A stretch of DNA of 64,000 nucleotides from Lates calcarifer. Taxonomy: Eukaryota; Chordata; Actinopteri; Centropomidae. Shown here piece by piece: positions 1 through 13,000 of this stretch (positions are counted from its first letter, which is position 1; each line of letters starts with the position of its first letter). Made by a program: the position numbers and the translations under genes. The stretch is from NCBI RefSeq assembly GCF_001640805.2, contig NC_066835.1, positions 21,086,182-21,150,181 of the forward strand, written 5' to 3'. The notes beneath the pieces are model-generated. The model saw only the letters and a program-made list of their open reading frames with translations. It ran no database searches and was not told the DNA's origin.

Positions 1-3000
1 TTTTGATGCCTTACTATACTATGACATTTTTGACGCCATACTATACTATGACATTTTTTGACATTTTTGGATTACTATACTATGACATTTTTTGATTTTT
101 GATGACATGACATTTTTTGACATTTTTTCTTACTATACTATGACATTTTTTGACATTTTTACTTACTATACTATGACATTTTTTGACATTTTTTGACTAT
201 ACTATGACATTTTTTTGACATTTTTGGATGTCTTACTATACTATGACATTTTTTGGATGCCTTACTATACTATGACATTTTTTGACGCCTTACTATACTG
301 ACATTTTTTGACATTTTTGTTGACTTACTATACTATGATGATGACTTTTGGACTATGTTTGACATTTTTGGATGTGACATTTTTGACATTTTTGACTTAC
401 TATACTATGACATTTTTTTTTATGACATTTTTGACATTTTTGATTACTATACTATGACATTTTTTGACATTTTTTTGACATTTTTTCGTACTATGACATT
501 TTTGACATTTTACTATACTATGACATTTTTTGACATTTTTTGACGCCTTACTATACTATGACATTTTTTTGATTTTTTGACCTTACTATACGACATTTTT
601 GATGATTTTTGACCTTACTATACTATGACATTTTTGGCCTTACTATACTATGACATTTTTTGACATTTTTTGACGATGACATTTTTTTTTTTTTTACTAT
701 ACTATGACATTTTTTGATGATTTTTGATGCCTTACTATACTATGACATTTTTTGACATTTTTGGACTTACTATACTATGACATTTTTTGACATACTTACT
801 ATGACATTTTTTGACATTTTTTGACGCCTTACTATACTATGACATTTTTTGACATTTTTTGACGCCTTACTATACTATGACTTTTTGACATTTTGCTTAC
901 TATACTATGACTTTTGACCTTACTATACTATGACATTTTTTGATTTTTGACTTACTATACTATGACATTTTTTGACATTTTTTGGATGTCTTACTATACT
1001 ATGACATTTTTTTGATTTTTTGACGCTTACTATACTATGACATTTTTGATGATTTTTGACGATGACATTTTTTGATACTTACTATGACATTTTTTGACAT
1101 TTTTTGACTTACTATACTATGACATTTTTTTGACATTTTTGGATGTCTTACTATACTATGACATTTTTGACATTTTTTGACGCCTTACTATACTATGACA
1201 TTTTTTGACATTTTTGATGTCTTACTATACTTTGACATTTTTTGAATTTTTGGCCTTACTATACTATGACATTTTTTGACGGACATTTTTTGACATTTTT
1301 GACTTACTATACTATGACATTTTTGACATTTTTGATGTTACTATACTATGACATTTTTTGACATTTTTTGACCTTACTATACTATGACATTTTTTGACAT
1401 TTTTGCTTACTATACTATTTTTTGACATTTTTTGACGCCCCATTTTTTTGACAACTATACTATGACATTTTTTGACATTTTTTGCTTACTATACTATGAC
1501 ATTTTTTGACGTACTATGACTGACATTTTTTGACATTTTTTGATTACTATACTATGACATTTTTTACATTTTTGGATGACTATGACATTTTTTCTTACTA
1601 TACTATGACTTGACATTTTTGGATTACTATACTATGACATTTTTTTGACATTTTTGGATGTTACTATACTATGACATTTTTTTACTATACTATGACATTT
1701 TTTGACATTTTTACTTACTATGACATTTTTTGACCGACTATGACATTTTTTGACATTTTTGATGCCTTACTATACTATGACATTTTTTTTTACGATATAT
1801 ACTATGACATTTTTTGACATTTTTTGCCTTACTATACTATGACATTTTTTGATGATTTTTGACTTACTATACTGACATTTTTTGATGATTTTTGATGCCT
1901 TACTATACTATGACATTACTATACTATGACATTTTTTTTTTTTTACTATGACATTTTTTGACATTTTTTGACGCCTTACTATACTATGACATTTTTTGAT
2001 GATTTTTGATGCCTTACTATACTATGACATTTTTGACATTACTATACTGACATTTTTTGACTATACTATGACATTTTTGACATTTTTTGACGCCTTACTA
2101 TACTATGACATTTTTTGACATTTTTTGACGCCTTACTATACTATGACATTTTTTTGACATTTTTGGATACTATACTATGACTTTTTTGACATTTTTGAAC
2201 TATACTATGACATTTTTTGATGATTTTTTGATGCCTTACTATACTATGACATTTTTTGACATTTTTTGGCTTACTATACTATGACATTTTTGATGATTTT
2301 TGACGCCTTACTATACTATGTTTTGATGATTTTTGACTTACTATACTATGACATTTTTTGACATTTTTGATACTATACTATGACATTTTTTTACTATACT
2401 ATGACATTTTTTGACATTTTTTGACGATGACATTTTTTGACATTTTTTGACGCCTTACTATACTATGACATTTTTTGATGATTTTTGATGCCTTACTATA
2501 CTATGACATTTTTGACATTTTTTGATGACTATACTATGACATTTTTTGACATTTTTTGTACTATGACATTTTTGACATTTTTGACGCCTTACTATACTAT
2601 GACATTTTTTGACGCCATACTATACTATGACATTTTTTGACGACTTTGACATTTTTTGACATTTTTTGACGCCTTACTATACTATGACATTTTTTGACAT
2701 TTTTGGATGTTTACTATACTATGACATTTTTTGACGACTATGACATTTTTTGACATTTTTGGATGTCTTATTATACTATGACATTTTTTGACATTTTTGA
2801 TACTATACTATGACATTTTTTGACGCCTTACTATACTATGACATTTTTTTACTTACTATACTATTTTTTGACATTTTTTGACGCCTTACTATACTATGAC
2901 ATTTTTTGATTTTTTTTACTATACTGACATTTTTTGATTTTTGATGTTTTGACGCCTTACTATACTATGACATTTTTTGACATTTTTGATACTATACTAT

Positions 3001-6000
3001 GACATTTTTTGACATTTTTTGACGGACTTTGATATACTATGACATTTTTGACATTTTTGATGACATTTTTTGACGCCATACTATACTATGACATTTTTTG
3101 ACATTTTTTGACGATACTATGACATTTTTTGACATTTTTGACGCCTTACTTACTATGACATTTTTTGACATTTTTGGATGATGACATTTTTTGACATTTT
3201 TGATTACTATACTATGACATTTTTTTGATGATTTTTGATGCCTTACTATACTATGACATTTTTTGACATTTTTGGATGCTTACTATACTATGACATTTTT
3301 TGATGATTTTTTGACGCCTTACTATACTATGACATTTTTGATTTTTACTATACTATGACATTTTTTGACATTTTTTGGATGTATACTATGACATTTTTTT
3401 GACACCTTACTATACTATGACATTTTTTGACATTTTTGACCTTACTATACTATGACATTTTTTTGACATTTTTGACGCCTTACTATACTATGACATTTTG
3501 ATTTTTGATGCCTTACTATACTATGACATTTTTTGACATTTTTATGATGACATTTTTTGACATTTTTTGGATTACTATACTATGACATTTTTTGACATTT
3601 TTTTACTATACTATGACATTTTTTGACGCCATACTATACTATGACATTTTTTGACGACCTATGACATTTTTTGACATTTTTGACGCTATGACTTTTTGAC
3701 ATTTTTGGATGTGACATTTTTTGACATTTATTATACTATGACATTTTTGACCTTACTACTGACTTTTTTGACATTTTTTGATGACTATGTGACATTTTTG
3801 ATTTTTTGACATTTTTTGACGCCTTACTATACTATGACATTTTTTGACATTTTTGACGCCTTACTATACTATGACATTTTTTGACATTTTTGGATACTAT
3901 TACTATGACATTTTTTTTGATGACATTTTTGACATTTTTGATTACTATACTATGACATTTTTTGATTTTTTTGATGATGATTTTTTGACATTTTTTACTA
4001 TACTATTTTTTTATTTTTTGATACATACTATGACATTTTTTGATGATTTTTGACTATACTTTACTATGACTATGACATTTTTTGACTACTATACTATGAC
4101 ATTTTTGGCATTGCACTTACTATACTATGACATTTTTGACATTTTGACGCCTTACTATACTATGACATTTTTTTGACATTTTTGGATGTACGTATACTTA
4201 TATACTATGACATTTTTTGACATTTTTTGGACTGTCTTACTATACTATGACATTTTTTGACGATTTTGGATGTCTTACTATACATTTTATGACATTTTTT
4301 TTTTGACATTTTTTGGATGCCATACTATACTATGACATTTTTTGACATTTTTGGACGTTACTTACTATACTATGACATTTTTTGACGCCTTACTATACTA
4401 TGACATTTTTTGATGCATTTTTTGACGCCTTACTATACTATGACATTTTTTGACATTTTTGGATGTCTTACTATACTATGACATTTTTTGACATTTTTGG
4501 ATGTCTTTACCTTATACTATGACATTTTTTGACATTTTTGGACGCTTACTATACTATGACATTTTTTTTTGATTTTTGACTGCCTTTACTATACTTTTGA
4601 CCATTTTTTTGACTTTTATTTTTGGATGACCTTACTATACTATGACATTTTTTGACATTTTTGGATGTCTTACTATACTATGACATTTTTTGACATTTTT
4701 TGACTGCCTTACTATACTATTGACATTTTTTGACATTTTTTGACATGCCTTACTATACTATGACATTTTTTGACATTTTGAATGTCTTACTTACTTGAAT
4801 TTTTTGATTTTTGATGCTTACATACTATGACATTTTTTGACATTTTTTGACGCCTTACTATACTATGACATTTTTTTGATGCCTTATACTATACTATGAC
4901 ATTTTTTGACATTTTTGACGCCTTACTATACTATGACATTTTTTGATGCCTACTATACTATGACATTTTTTGACATTTTTGATCGCCTTACTATACTATG
5001 ACATTTTTTGACATTTTTGGATGTCTTACTATACTATGACATTTTTTGACATTTTTGACGCCTTACTATACTATGACATTTTTTATATTTTTGGATGTCT
5101 TACTATACTATGACTATTTTTTTGATGATTTTTGACACTTAGTATACTATGACATTTTTGATGATTTTTGACGTCTTACTATACTATGACATTTTTTGAC
5201 ATTTTTGGATGTCTTACTATACTATGACATTTTTGATGTACTATGACATTTTTTGACATTTTTTGACGCCTTGTACTATGACATTTTTTTGACGCCATAC
5301 TATACTATGACATTTTTTGACGATGACATTTTTGACATTTTTGGACTTACTATACTATGACATTTTTTGACGCCTTACTATACTATGACATTTTTTGACT
5401 TTTTTGATTACTATTATGACATTTTTTGATTTTTGATGCCTTACTATACTATGACATTTTTTGACATTTTGGATACTATACTATGACATTTTTTGACATT
5501 TTTGATGCCATACTATACTATGACATTTTTTGACATTTTTGACGCCTTACTATACTATGACATTTTTGATTTTTGATGCCTTTATACTATGACATTTTTG
5601 ACATTTTTGGATGTCTTACTATACTATGACATTTTTGACATTTTTGATATACTATGACATTTTTTGACATTTTTTGACCTTACTATACTATGACATTTTT
5701 TGACATTTTTGAATGTCTTACTATACTATGACATTTTTTGATGATTTTTGATGCCTTACTATACTATGACATTTTTTGACATTTTTTGACGCCTTACTAT
5801 ACTATGACATTTTTTGATGCCTTACTATATACTATGACATTTTTTGACATTTTTTGACGCCTTACTATACTATGACATTTTTTGACGCCATACTATACTA
5901 TGACATTTTTTGACATTTTTTGACGCCTTACTATACTATGACATTTTTTGACATTTTTGGATGTCTTACTATACTATGACATTTTTTGACATTTTTTGAC

Positions 6001-6800
6001 GCCTTACTATACTATGACATTTTTTTATATTTTTGGATGTCTTACTATACTATGATATTTTTTGATGATTTTTGACACCTTAGTATACTATGACATTTTT
6101 TGATGATTTTTGGATGTCTTACTATACTATGACATTTTTTGATGCCTTACTATATACTATGACATTTTTTGACATTTTTTGACGCCTTGCTATACTATGA
6201 CATTTTTTGACGCCATACTATACTATGACATTTTTTGACATTTTTTGACGCCTTACTATACTATGACATTTTTTGACATTTTTGGATGTCTTACTATACT
6301 ATGACATTTTTTGACATTTTTTGACGCCTTACTATACTATGACATTTTTTGATATTTTTGGATGTCTTACTATACTATGATATTTTTTGATGATTTTTGA
6401 CACCTTAGTATACTATGACATTTTTTGATGATTTTTGACGCCTTACTATACTATGACATTTTTTGACGCCATACTATACTATGATATTTTTTTGACATTT
6501 TCTGACACCTTATTATACTGCGATATTTTTTGACATTTTCTGATTCCTTATTATACTATGACATTTTTTTGACCTTTTTGATGTCTTACGACATTATGAA
6601 ATTCCTTTGGGAATTTTTGACATCATATACTATGATGTTTTTTGATGGCATACTATAGTATAGTAATATTGACCATTTTTGATTCCTTAATATACTATGA
6701 CTATTTTTGAATATTTTTGACGCATTGTTGTACTATGACATGTTTTGATGGTGTTTAATGTTTGTTTGAAGTCTTGATGCCTTATCTTAACATGACATTT
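1..6800. repeat. A/T-rich tandem satellite array, about 38-bp unit
   Basis: The whole stretch is built from one short unit: a TTACTATACTATGACA block, a T-run, TGACATTTTT, and a variable end (GACGCC, GGATGTC, GATGCC or GACACC). Full units are about 38 bp. Shorter units of about 27 bp end in GACGCCA. Units vary mostly by small indels in T-runs and by missing pieces. From about 5.0 to 6.5 kb they become regular and show a higher-order repeat of about 325 bp. Between 6.5 and 6.8 kb the unit decays (extra TATT, GGAATTTTTGAC and similar) and merges into unique sequence, so this is the right edge of the array. The left edge is outside the window. The frames that open in it encode repetitive Asp/Ile/Phe/Tyr/Met peptides and are not genes. 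Its function is unknown; a heterochromatic or subtelomeric satellite is possible. Confidence 0.95.
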
Positions 6801-6943
6801 TAACTTCAATTTTGGACTACTTTTCCTTCTGCATTGCTTTTATATTACAGATTACTTCTACTGTTACTTCTAATATTAGATTATTTTTACCATTTCAATT
6901 TACTTTTCTTACTTCATAGTACTTCCAAATTTATAGATAACTT

Positions 6944-7590
6944 TCATTCATGCAATTGTGGACAATGTCTGTGATTGCGGACAAAGTTTCTGAGATTATG
7001 GACAAAGTCAATGTCTTTGTGATTGTGGACGATGTCACTGAGATCATAGACGGTGTCTCTGTTAACATCGACAGTCTCCCTGATCATGGTCGATGCTCTT
7101 GAATCGAGGAGCCCAGTCTCTACCGATTCTTGCACAGAGCTCTCTGGAGCAGGGACAATGTCTCTCTCATCTTTGACAAGGTCTTTGCAGTCATGGACAA
7201 CACCTCTGATCGTGGACGATCCTCAACAATGTCTCTTCGACCTCAGTGATCATGGACAATGCCGTGGACAAAGTGATTACACCTGGAGGAAATGAAAGCG
7301 AAACATGCAAAGGAAAATGATCAATTACTTTTATGATTACACTTCTCTGTCTCAGTCTGTGTTGGACCGTAGATGTAAAGCGGTTTGTGAATTACCTGGT
7401 AGCATCTGTCCCGGTCTCAAATAACAACATCTTTGTATCTACACTTGTAGATGACATCTCTTTGATTGTGAACAATGTCTCTCTGAGATCATGGATGATG
7501 TCTCTGTGATCATGAACGATGTTGTGGACGAAGTGGTGACAGCTGGAGGAAATCAAAGAGAAACATACAAAGGAAACTGATAAATACACT
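6944..7590. repeat. Degenerate 24-bp minisatellite with a duplicated flank
   Basis: Imperfect copies of a unit of about 24 bp (GTGGACAATGTCTCTGTGAT plus about four bases) recur through this stretch, for example around 6958, 7025, 7230 and 7470. A second level is visible: the segment near 7240-7315 (GTGGACAAAGTG, then CTGGAGGAAAT, then AAACATGCAAAGGAAA) returns near 7515-7582 in slightly changed form, so a block of roughly 80 bp or more has duplicated about 265 bp apart. Short frames on both strands result from the repeat avoiding stops. They lack any recognisable domain and are not called as genes. Confidence 0.75.
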
Positions 7591-7859
7591 ACAACCTATT
7601 CCTCATCAATAGTTTAACCATGAATCAAATGAACTTCAAATGACCAAGATGGAGCACAAAATTACAAATAAGCAGTAAATGTCTGCAAAGTAACTGTAAA
7701 GAGCTGAAAACGGAATTGTAAACAAACAGACTACTGAACAGTTACCACCCTCCACAACTCATGTCCGGGACGCGTTAGTCACAGAAACAGAAGAAACACA
7801 CACACACTTACCCACGCGAGTGAAAATGGAATTAAATGGCATCATTACATGGTAATGCT

Positions 7860-8170
7860 AATGCTAACGCTCTCTGATAACGTTAATTGTAATGGTAGCC
7901 GCCAGCCGTTTGCCTTACCTTCGCACCGCAGGTGTGCTCAGTGTCCGGTCTCACTCGAGCTCAATAAAAAAGCAGCTCCAGAGTTTGTTTTAGCATCCAG
8001 GCTTCTTCGGTAACGACGTTTCCTCACTGTACTGGCAAACAGAAGCAACGGTTCAAACTTTGTTTTAATCTGTTATCCCAACTTCCGTTTCTCCGCCTCT
8101 CTTCGCTCCTCCCACAAGGTCATGGCCAATGAGAACACGTCGCGTCCAATGACGACATAAATCAGCTAAC
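7860..8170 (-). promoter_or_regulatory. Candidate divergent promoter with a possible non-coding first exon
   Basis: On the minus strand the sequence ends GGTGCGAAG at 7919 and is followed by GTAAGGCA, a strong 5' splice donor. Upstream of it, at 8095-8160, are CCAAT elements (GGCCAATGAG near 8124 and GTCCAATGACG near 8147) and several CpGs, in a gap between the minisatellite and vamp1. This would fit a non-coding first exon of a minus-strand transcript sharing a promoter zone with vamp1. No downstream coding exon is visible to the left, where only repeats lie. The call rests on one donor and promoter-like composition, so it is weak. Confidence 0.25.
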
Positions 8171-8860
8171 ATTAGGTGCGTTCGACTTCATACAGCACGG
8201 ACATAGATGTCTTAGTGCACTGCTATTATTATGTATTGTGTATGTGTAATATCATGTATTATTAGAATATTAATATTTCTTATAATACATCTGTGCGCTG
8301 AAGTCAAACCGGGCGACAGGAACCGGAAGCTAATTAACACACCTGTATCCGGTCCACCGAGAGGATGCGTTTGATTTCATCTCCCTGTAGTCCGTTCTGG
8401 ACAGGTGACTAAATCGAGTGGTAGAGCCGCTGTGACCACACCGCCTGCACTCACAACAAAAACTTAACTTTAAATCTACATCTGAACGTTCATGTGTATT
8501 TGAAAGGACTTATTTTACACTGTAGTATCTCTGCTTGTTCTGGATCTGAATACCTTGTACACCAATGATGACACTTTGAGCTGGTCATACCTGTGTATTT
8601 TTATTTTTACATCATGGTATTCATACTGTTCCTGAGGTAAAGTGTCAGAGAGGCGCTGAGCTGTAGATTCTGCTGCGCGGACAGGATTTCCTGCTTACCT
8701 GAGCAGGTGAATTTCACCTATTGACTGACTACGGTGCATGTGCACGTGTCGCCCGTGCGCGTGCCTGGTGCCGTTAAGAGCGATTTAAAGGAACAATCTG
8801 AGGTTAATATTAGACGGAAAATAATGATTTCCGTTGGGGGTATTACAGCCTCAGACTGAG

Positions 8861-8864
<4 letters not shown>

Positions 8865-8940
<76 letters not shown>

Positions 8941-9140
8941 TTTTAATCTGCGCAGCTGCTTTAGTTGTAGTTTTTTTTTGAAAGAAAAAGTGAATCAAGA
9001 TCAGACAGAGAGAAGACTCAAGTCATCCTCTTTCATTTATATTCAACGGGAGTCTCTCTCTCTCTCTCTCTCTCTCTCCCTCCCTCTCCCTCTCGCCTCT
9101 CCCCCTCCCTCCCTCCCTCCCTCTCTCTTTATATCTCTCT
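8865..9140. repeat. TC/TG microsatellites in the vamp1 5' region
   Basis: A (TC)n run at about 8865-8922 passes directly into (TG)n to 8941. A second pyrimidine block of TC, TCCC and CTCC follows at about 9053-9140. The second block lies within 60-150 bases of the vamp1 start codon, so it is probably in the 5' leader or core promoter on the sense strand. Confidence 0.9.
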
Positions 9141-9200
9141 CACCTCCCTCACCCTCGCTCTCTCTCGGACTCAGATTATCTCCATCCTCCTGCCGCTGAG

Positions 9201-9988
9201 ATGTGAGTACTTCATTACATTTTTGAATTATTAACAAAATCTGTAAATATCCGTTCACTCTCTTAAATTAAAGTTGAATCAATCGGCTCCAAACAGCAGC
9301 TTGTTTGAGATCTTTAAGAAACCTCCAGGTCACTGTAGTCTCCGCTGTATTTAAACTACTCATATCACATTTGAAATCATATCTCCTTCATTTCGATCGC
9401 TTGTTTTATTCCTTTTATTTAGACGTAACTTGGGAGTTAGTCTGGAAATTTCTGGGTTGCAGCTGTTAGACTGCAGGAATAGTACCATGACTCACCGGCT
9501 GATTCACCTACAAAACTATCCATCAATACAGTGATCAGCCTCCACACTCCACACCAGCGACTTCTTCTTCATCACTCACTTTATTCAGCTCCCAGCGTCG
9601 GAACCAGCTGCAGTGAGTCTGCAAAATAAAGACATTAGTTCATTTCAGATGTCACACAAAACTGCAAGGACACAGTTTTAGAAAGACAAACATATATTAT
9701 GGAGATTTATTTTTTAATTCTTAGTTTTTTTAATTCTTAATTTGATTTATTTCTTGGTGTGGGTGTGTGTGTGGGGGGGGGTGGGGGGGTGGAGTATTAT
9801 TGCGTGCTTGTTTATCTCCATCAGTCAAATCCAGCCCTCTCTGTCAGGAGCCTCTGTGGCCGCTGCTGCTGCACTAATCTCTCTCCATTTTAGCTCCGGA
9901 CAACACGCCTGTCTGTTACACAGCAGAGGCAGTAAAACTCAACTGCTCTTTAGTGTAATCATGCATCAAACCACCTGCTGTGTAGCAG

Positions 9989-10030
<42 letters not shown>

Positions 10031-13000
10031 GTAAATCTCTACCTGCACAGTGTTTGTACTGTGGTTGTATTTTCTCATTGTATTCTTGTAAACTGCTGAG
10101 CTGTTCCAGTTTCTTTGAATCTGTGGACAGAGGCCAAAGTGAGATGAGTCATGTTTCTATTATTGAATTAGAGTTTGGCTTTTCTAATTCATTCTGTAGC
10201 TGTGGACAGTTTCTATTTCATAAAGTCGCTGACAAATGACAAAGTACTCAGACATCTGACTTAAGTAGAAGTAGCAACACCACAGTTTAGAAGTGAAGTA
10301 AAAGTAGCAATACTACAATGTGAAGATACTCTGATACAAGTAAAGTAAAAGTACTGCATTTAAACTTTACTAAAGGAAAAGCACAGAAGAATTTATAGAA
10401 TTAGAATTGAAATACAGGAGTATTTTGTAAAACTAACAACACCACAGTATAGAAATACTCTATTAGAAGTAAAGTGAAAGTCCAAGTAAAAGTAAAAGTA
10501 GCAATATTACAATGAAAGTCCTGAACTACAAGCACAGAAGTATTAGTATCAAAATATATTTAGACATTTTAATAAAGTAAAGTAGCAGCACAGCAGAACA
10601 GAAACACTCTATGACAAATAAAGTGAAAGTAGCTCTCCTAAAATACTCTATTACAAATATTAAAAGTCTAAATAAAAGAAGCAAAGACGGTGTAGAAGAG
10701 TAAAAGTAGCATTACTAAAATGTGAAAATACTTTAATGATGAAAGGATTCTTTAGCTAAAATTCAAATTTGAAACTTTTCCCAGTATCTGGAGTTTAAAA
10801 TTAGAGTCTGTAGCTTTTGAAAGAAGTAATAAAACTGTCTCTATCAAATATAAAGTTAAATCCATGATCAATAAAACACACCTTTGGTCAGTTCAGTACA
10901 CTCAGCCTCATGTGGGCTGGCTTGACCAGACTCTAACTCTAATTCACTTTAACTTGATTCTCTGCTACTTATACTCCTGCTACACCATGTTTTAATATTT
11001 CTCATTATGTACACACTGACCTCTTCTGTATTTTTCACGCCATCACTTCACCTCTCTTCCTCTCTCCTTCACCCACATGCTCTTGTCTCGCAGGTCGACT
11101 CCAGACGCAGCAGGTACTCCAGGAGCTCCCGGGGAGGGCGAGGGGGGCCCCGCGGCTTCGGCCCCGAACCTGACGAGCAACAGACGACTGCAGCAGACGC
11201 AGGCGCAGGTGGACGAGGTGAGGACGCCGCTCAGGTGTTTGTGTACCTGTTGTGTTGTCTGGTCAGAGACAGGACAGAGACAAAGAATCACACGTTTATT
11301 CACTAAAATCAGTTAAAGATTTGATGAAGTGAATAATGAAGGGAGTAAATGTGACATGATGTAGCAGCGTCAAAACAAACGTGTCTCTACACAGGAAGCT
11401 CTGAAAGCAGTGCTGCTGACAGGTGTTTTTGTCCTCAGGTGGTGGACATCATGCGTGTGAACGTGGACAAAGTCCTGGAGAGAGACCAGAAGCTGTCGGA
11501 GCTGGACGACCGGGCCGACGCCCTGCAGGCTGGAGCCTCGCAGTTCGAGAGCAGCGCTGCCAAACTCAAGAACAAGTACTGGTGGAAAAACTGCAAGGTG
11601 AGCACGTCTCAGTGTGTGTCACTGTGTATTTGTTTCCCACCGTGCATCAGTCTCGCTCAGTAGTACGACAAAAAGCAGCATCCATCCCTCAGAGTGACAC
11701 TGTCTACAAACATGAGCTGTCAGGATGTCTGTGAGCACTAACAATAAGTCTCAGATCAGTTTCAGCCTCACTGCTTATTTCAACAAATTCAAGTCTTTGT
11801 GCAGAACACTCAATGAGCACTTTATTAGGAACACCTGGATACCTGCTTATCTATACAAATATTCAAGAAAACATCCAGTGAACATCAGGTCTGTGGATGG
11901 AAACACCTTGCTGATGAGAGAGACCAGAGGAGAATGGTCAGACTGGTCGGAGCTGACAGGAAGGCTACGGTAACTCAGATAACCACTCTTCATTACTGTG
12001 GTGAGCAGAGGAGCAAGTCAGAAAAGATGAGGTACAACAGCAGAAGACCCACTCCTTCCACTCCTGACAGATGAAGACTGGTCTGATGAGTCTGGATTTC
12101 TACTGAGACACACAGATGGTGGAGTCAGAACCTGGTGGTGGTGTAATGGTGTGGAGAATGTTTTCATGGCCCCTTAAGACCAGTCATTCATGGTTTGTGT
12201 GAGTGTCATTGCGGACCACGTGCATCTCTTTATGGCCACAGTTTACCGTCTTCTAATGGTTCCTTCCAGCATCACAATGCACTGTGTCACCAGATCTGAG
12301 TCCCACAGAAAACCCTCAGGATGTGGTGGAACAGGATCTGCAGGAATAATGTGATGCAATCTTGTGTGAGCAGGATCCTAAAGGAATATTTCCTTTTCCT
12401 GAACAGGAACCAGATAACCCTCTGCCTCCTCAGCTGTGGGACCGGTTCACAGTTTTATGCTGTGACAGTAAACCTGTATCATCAGAGAACAGAGAGGTCG
12501 TAGCTGTGTGTTCAGACTGACTCAGCTCTTTGAAGAAAATAACCTCTTTACAAACACAGACAGGAAGTGCGTTTCGTTTCCTCATCACCTCTCGAATTAA
12601 ATTCATCCACCGGTAGCAATATGATTTCACTCTGTGTAAGCGTTTAGGTGACTCGACTCGAAATGAGTGCAAGTCAGCCAAGTGCACAGTGAAGGAGAAA
12701 ACACAACAGGATAATAGAATAATAATAGAACAGCAGAAAAAAAACAGAACATTCGAGTATGAAAAAGAAACGAAGCCTGACAGAAATGGCAGAGAAGTTT
12801 TGCAGTTTGTAATTAGACTGAGACACAAGTTTCACAGGATCTCAGTTCCTGATCGGTAAACAAAACAAAACGTCTCTAATTTCAAGGATGAAAGTTCATT
12901 CTTGATCTTGGAAATATAATTTAAACTCCAACTCAAGGTAGACTCACCAGCTTTCAGAATAAACACTGACACTGACCTTTATGCCAACACAGAAGTCCAG

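Noticed and set aside
355..4053. Open frames with DIF/TMTFFD peptides in the satellite
   Set aside because: They are translations of the 38-bp repeat, with no start context, domain or splice signals.
1..6800. CRISPR-like appearance of regular repeats
   Set aside because: Units are head-to-tail without unique spacers, and the window is vertebrate DNA.
8834..9199. 121-codon Ser/Leu-rich frame upstream of vamp1
   Set aside because: Translation of TC microsatellites in the 5' region.
12430..12828. 132-codon minus-strand frame in vamp1 intron 3
   Set aside because: No domain, partly within the Tc1 relic, and not conserved-looking.
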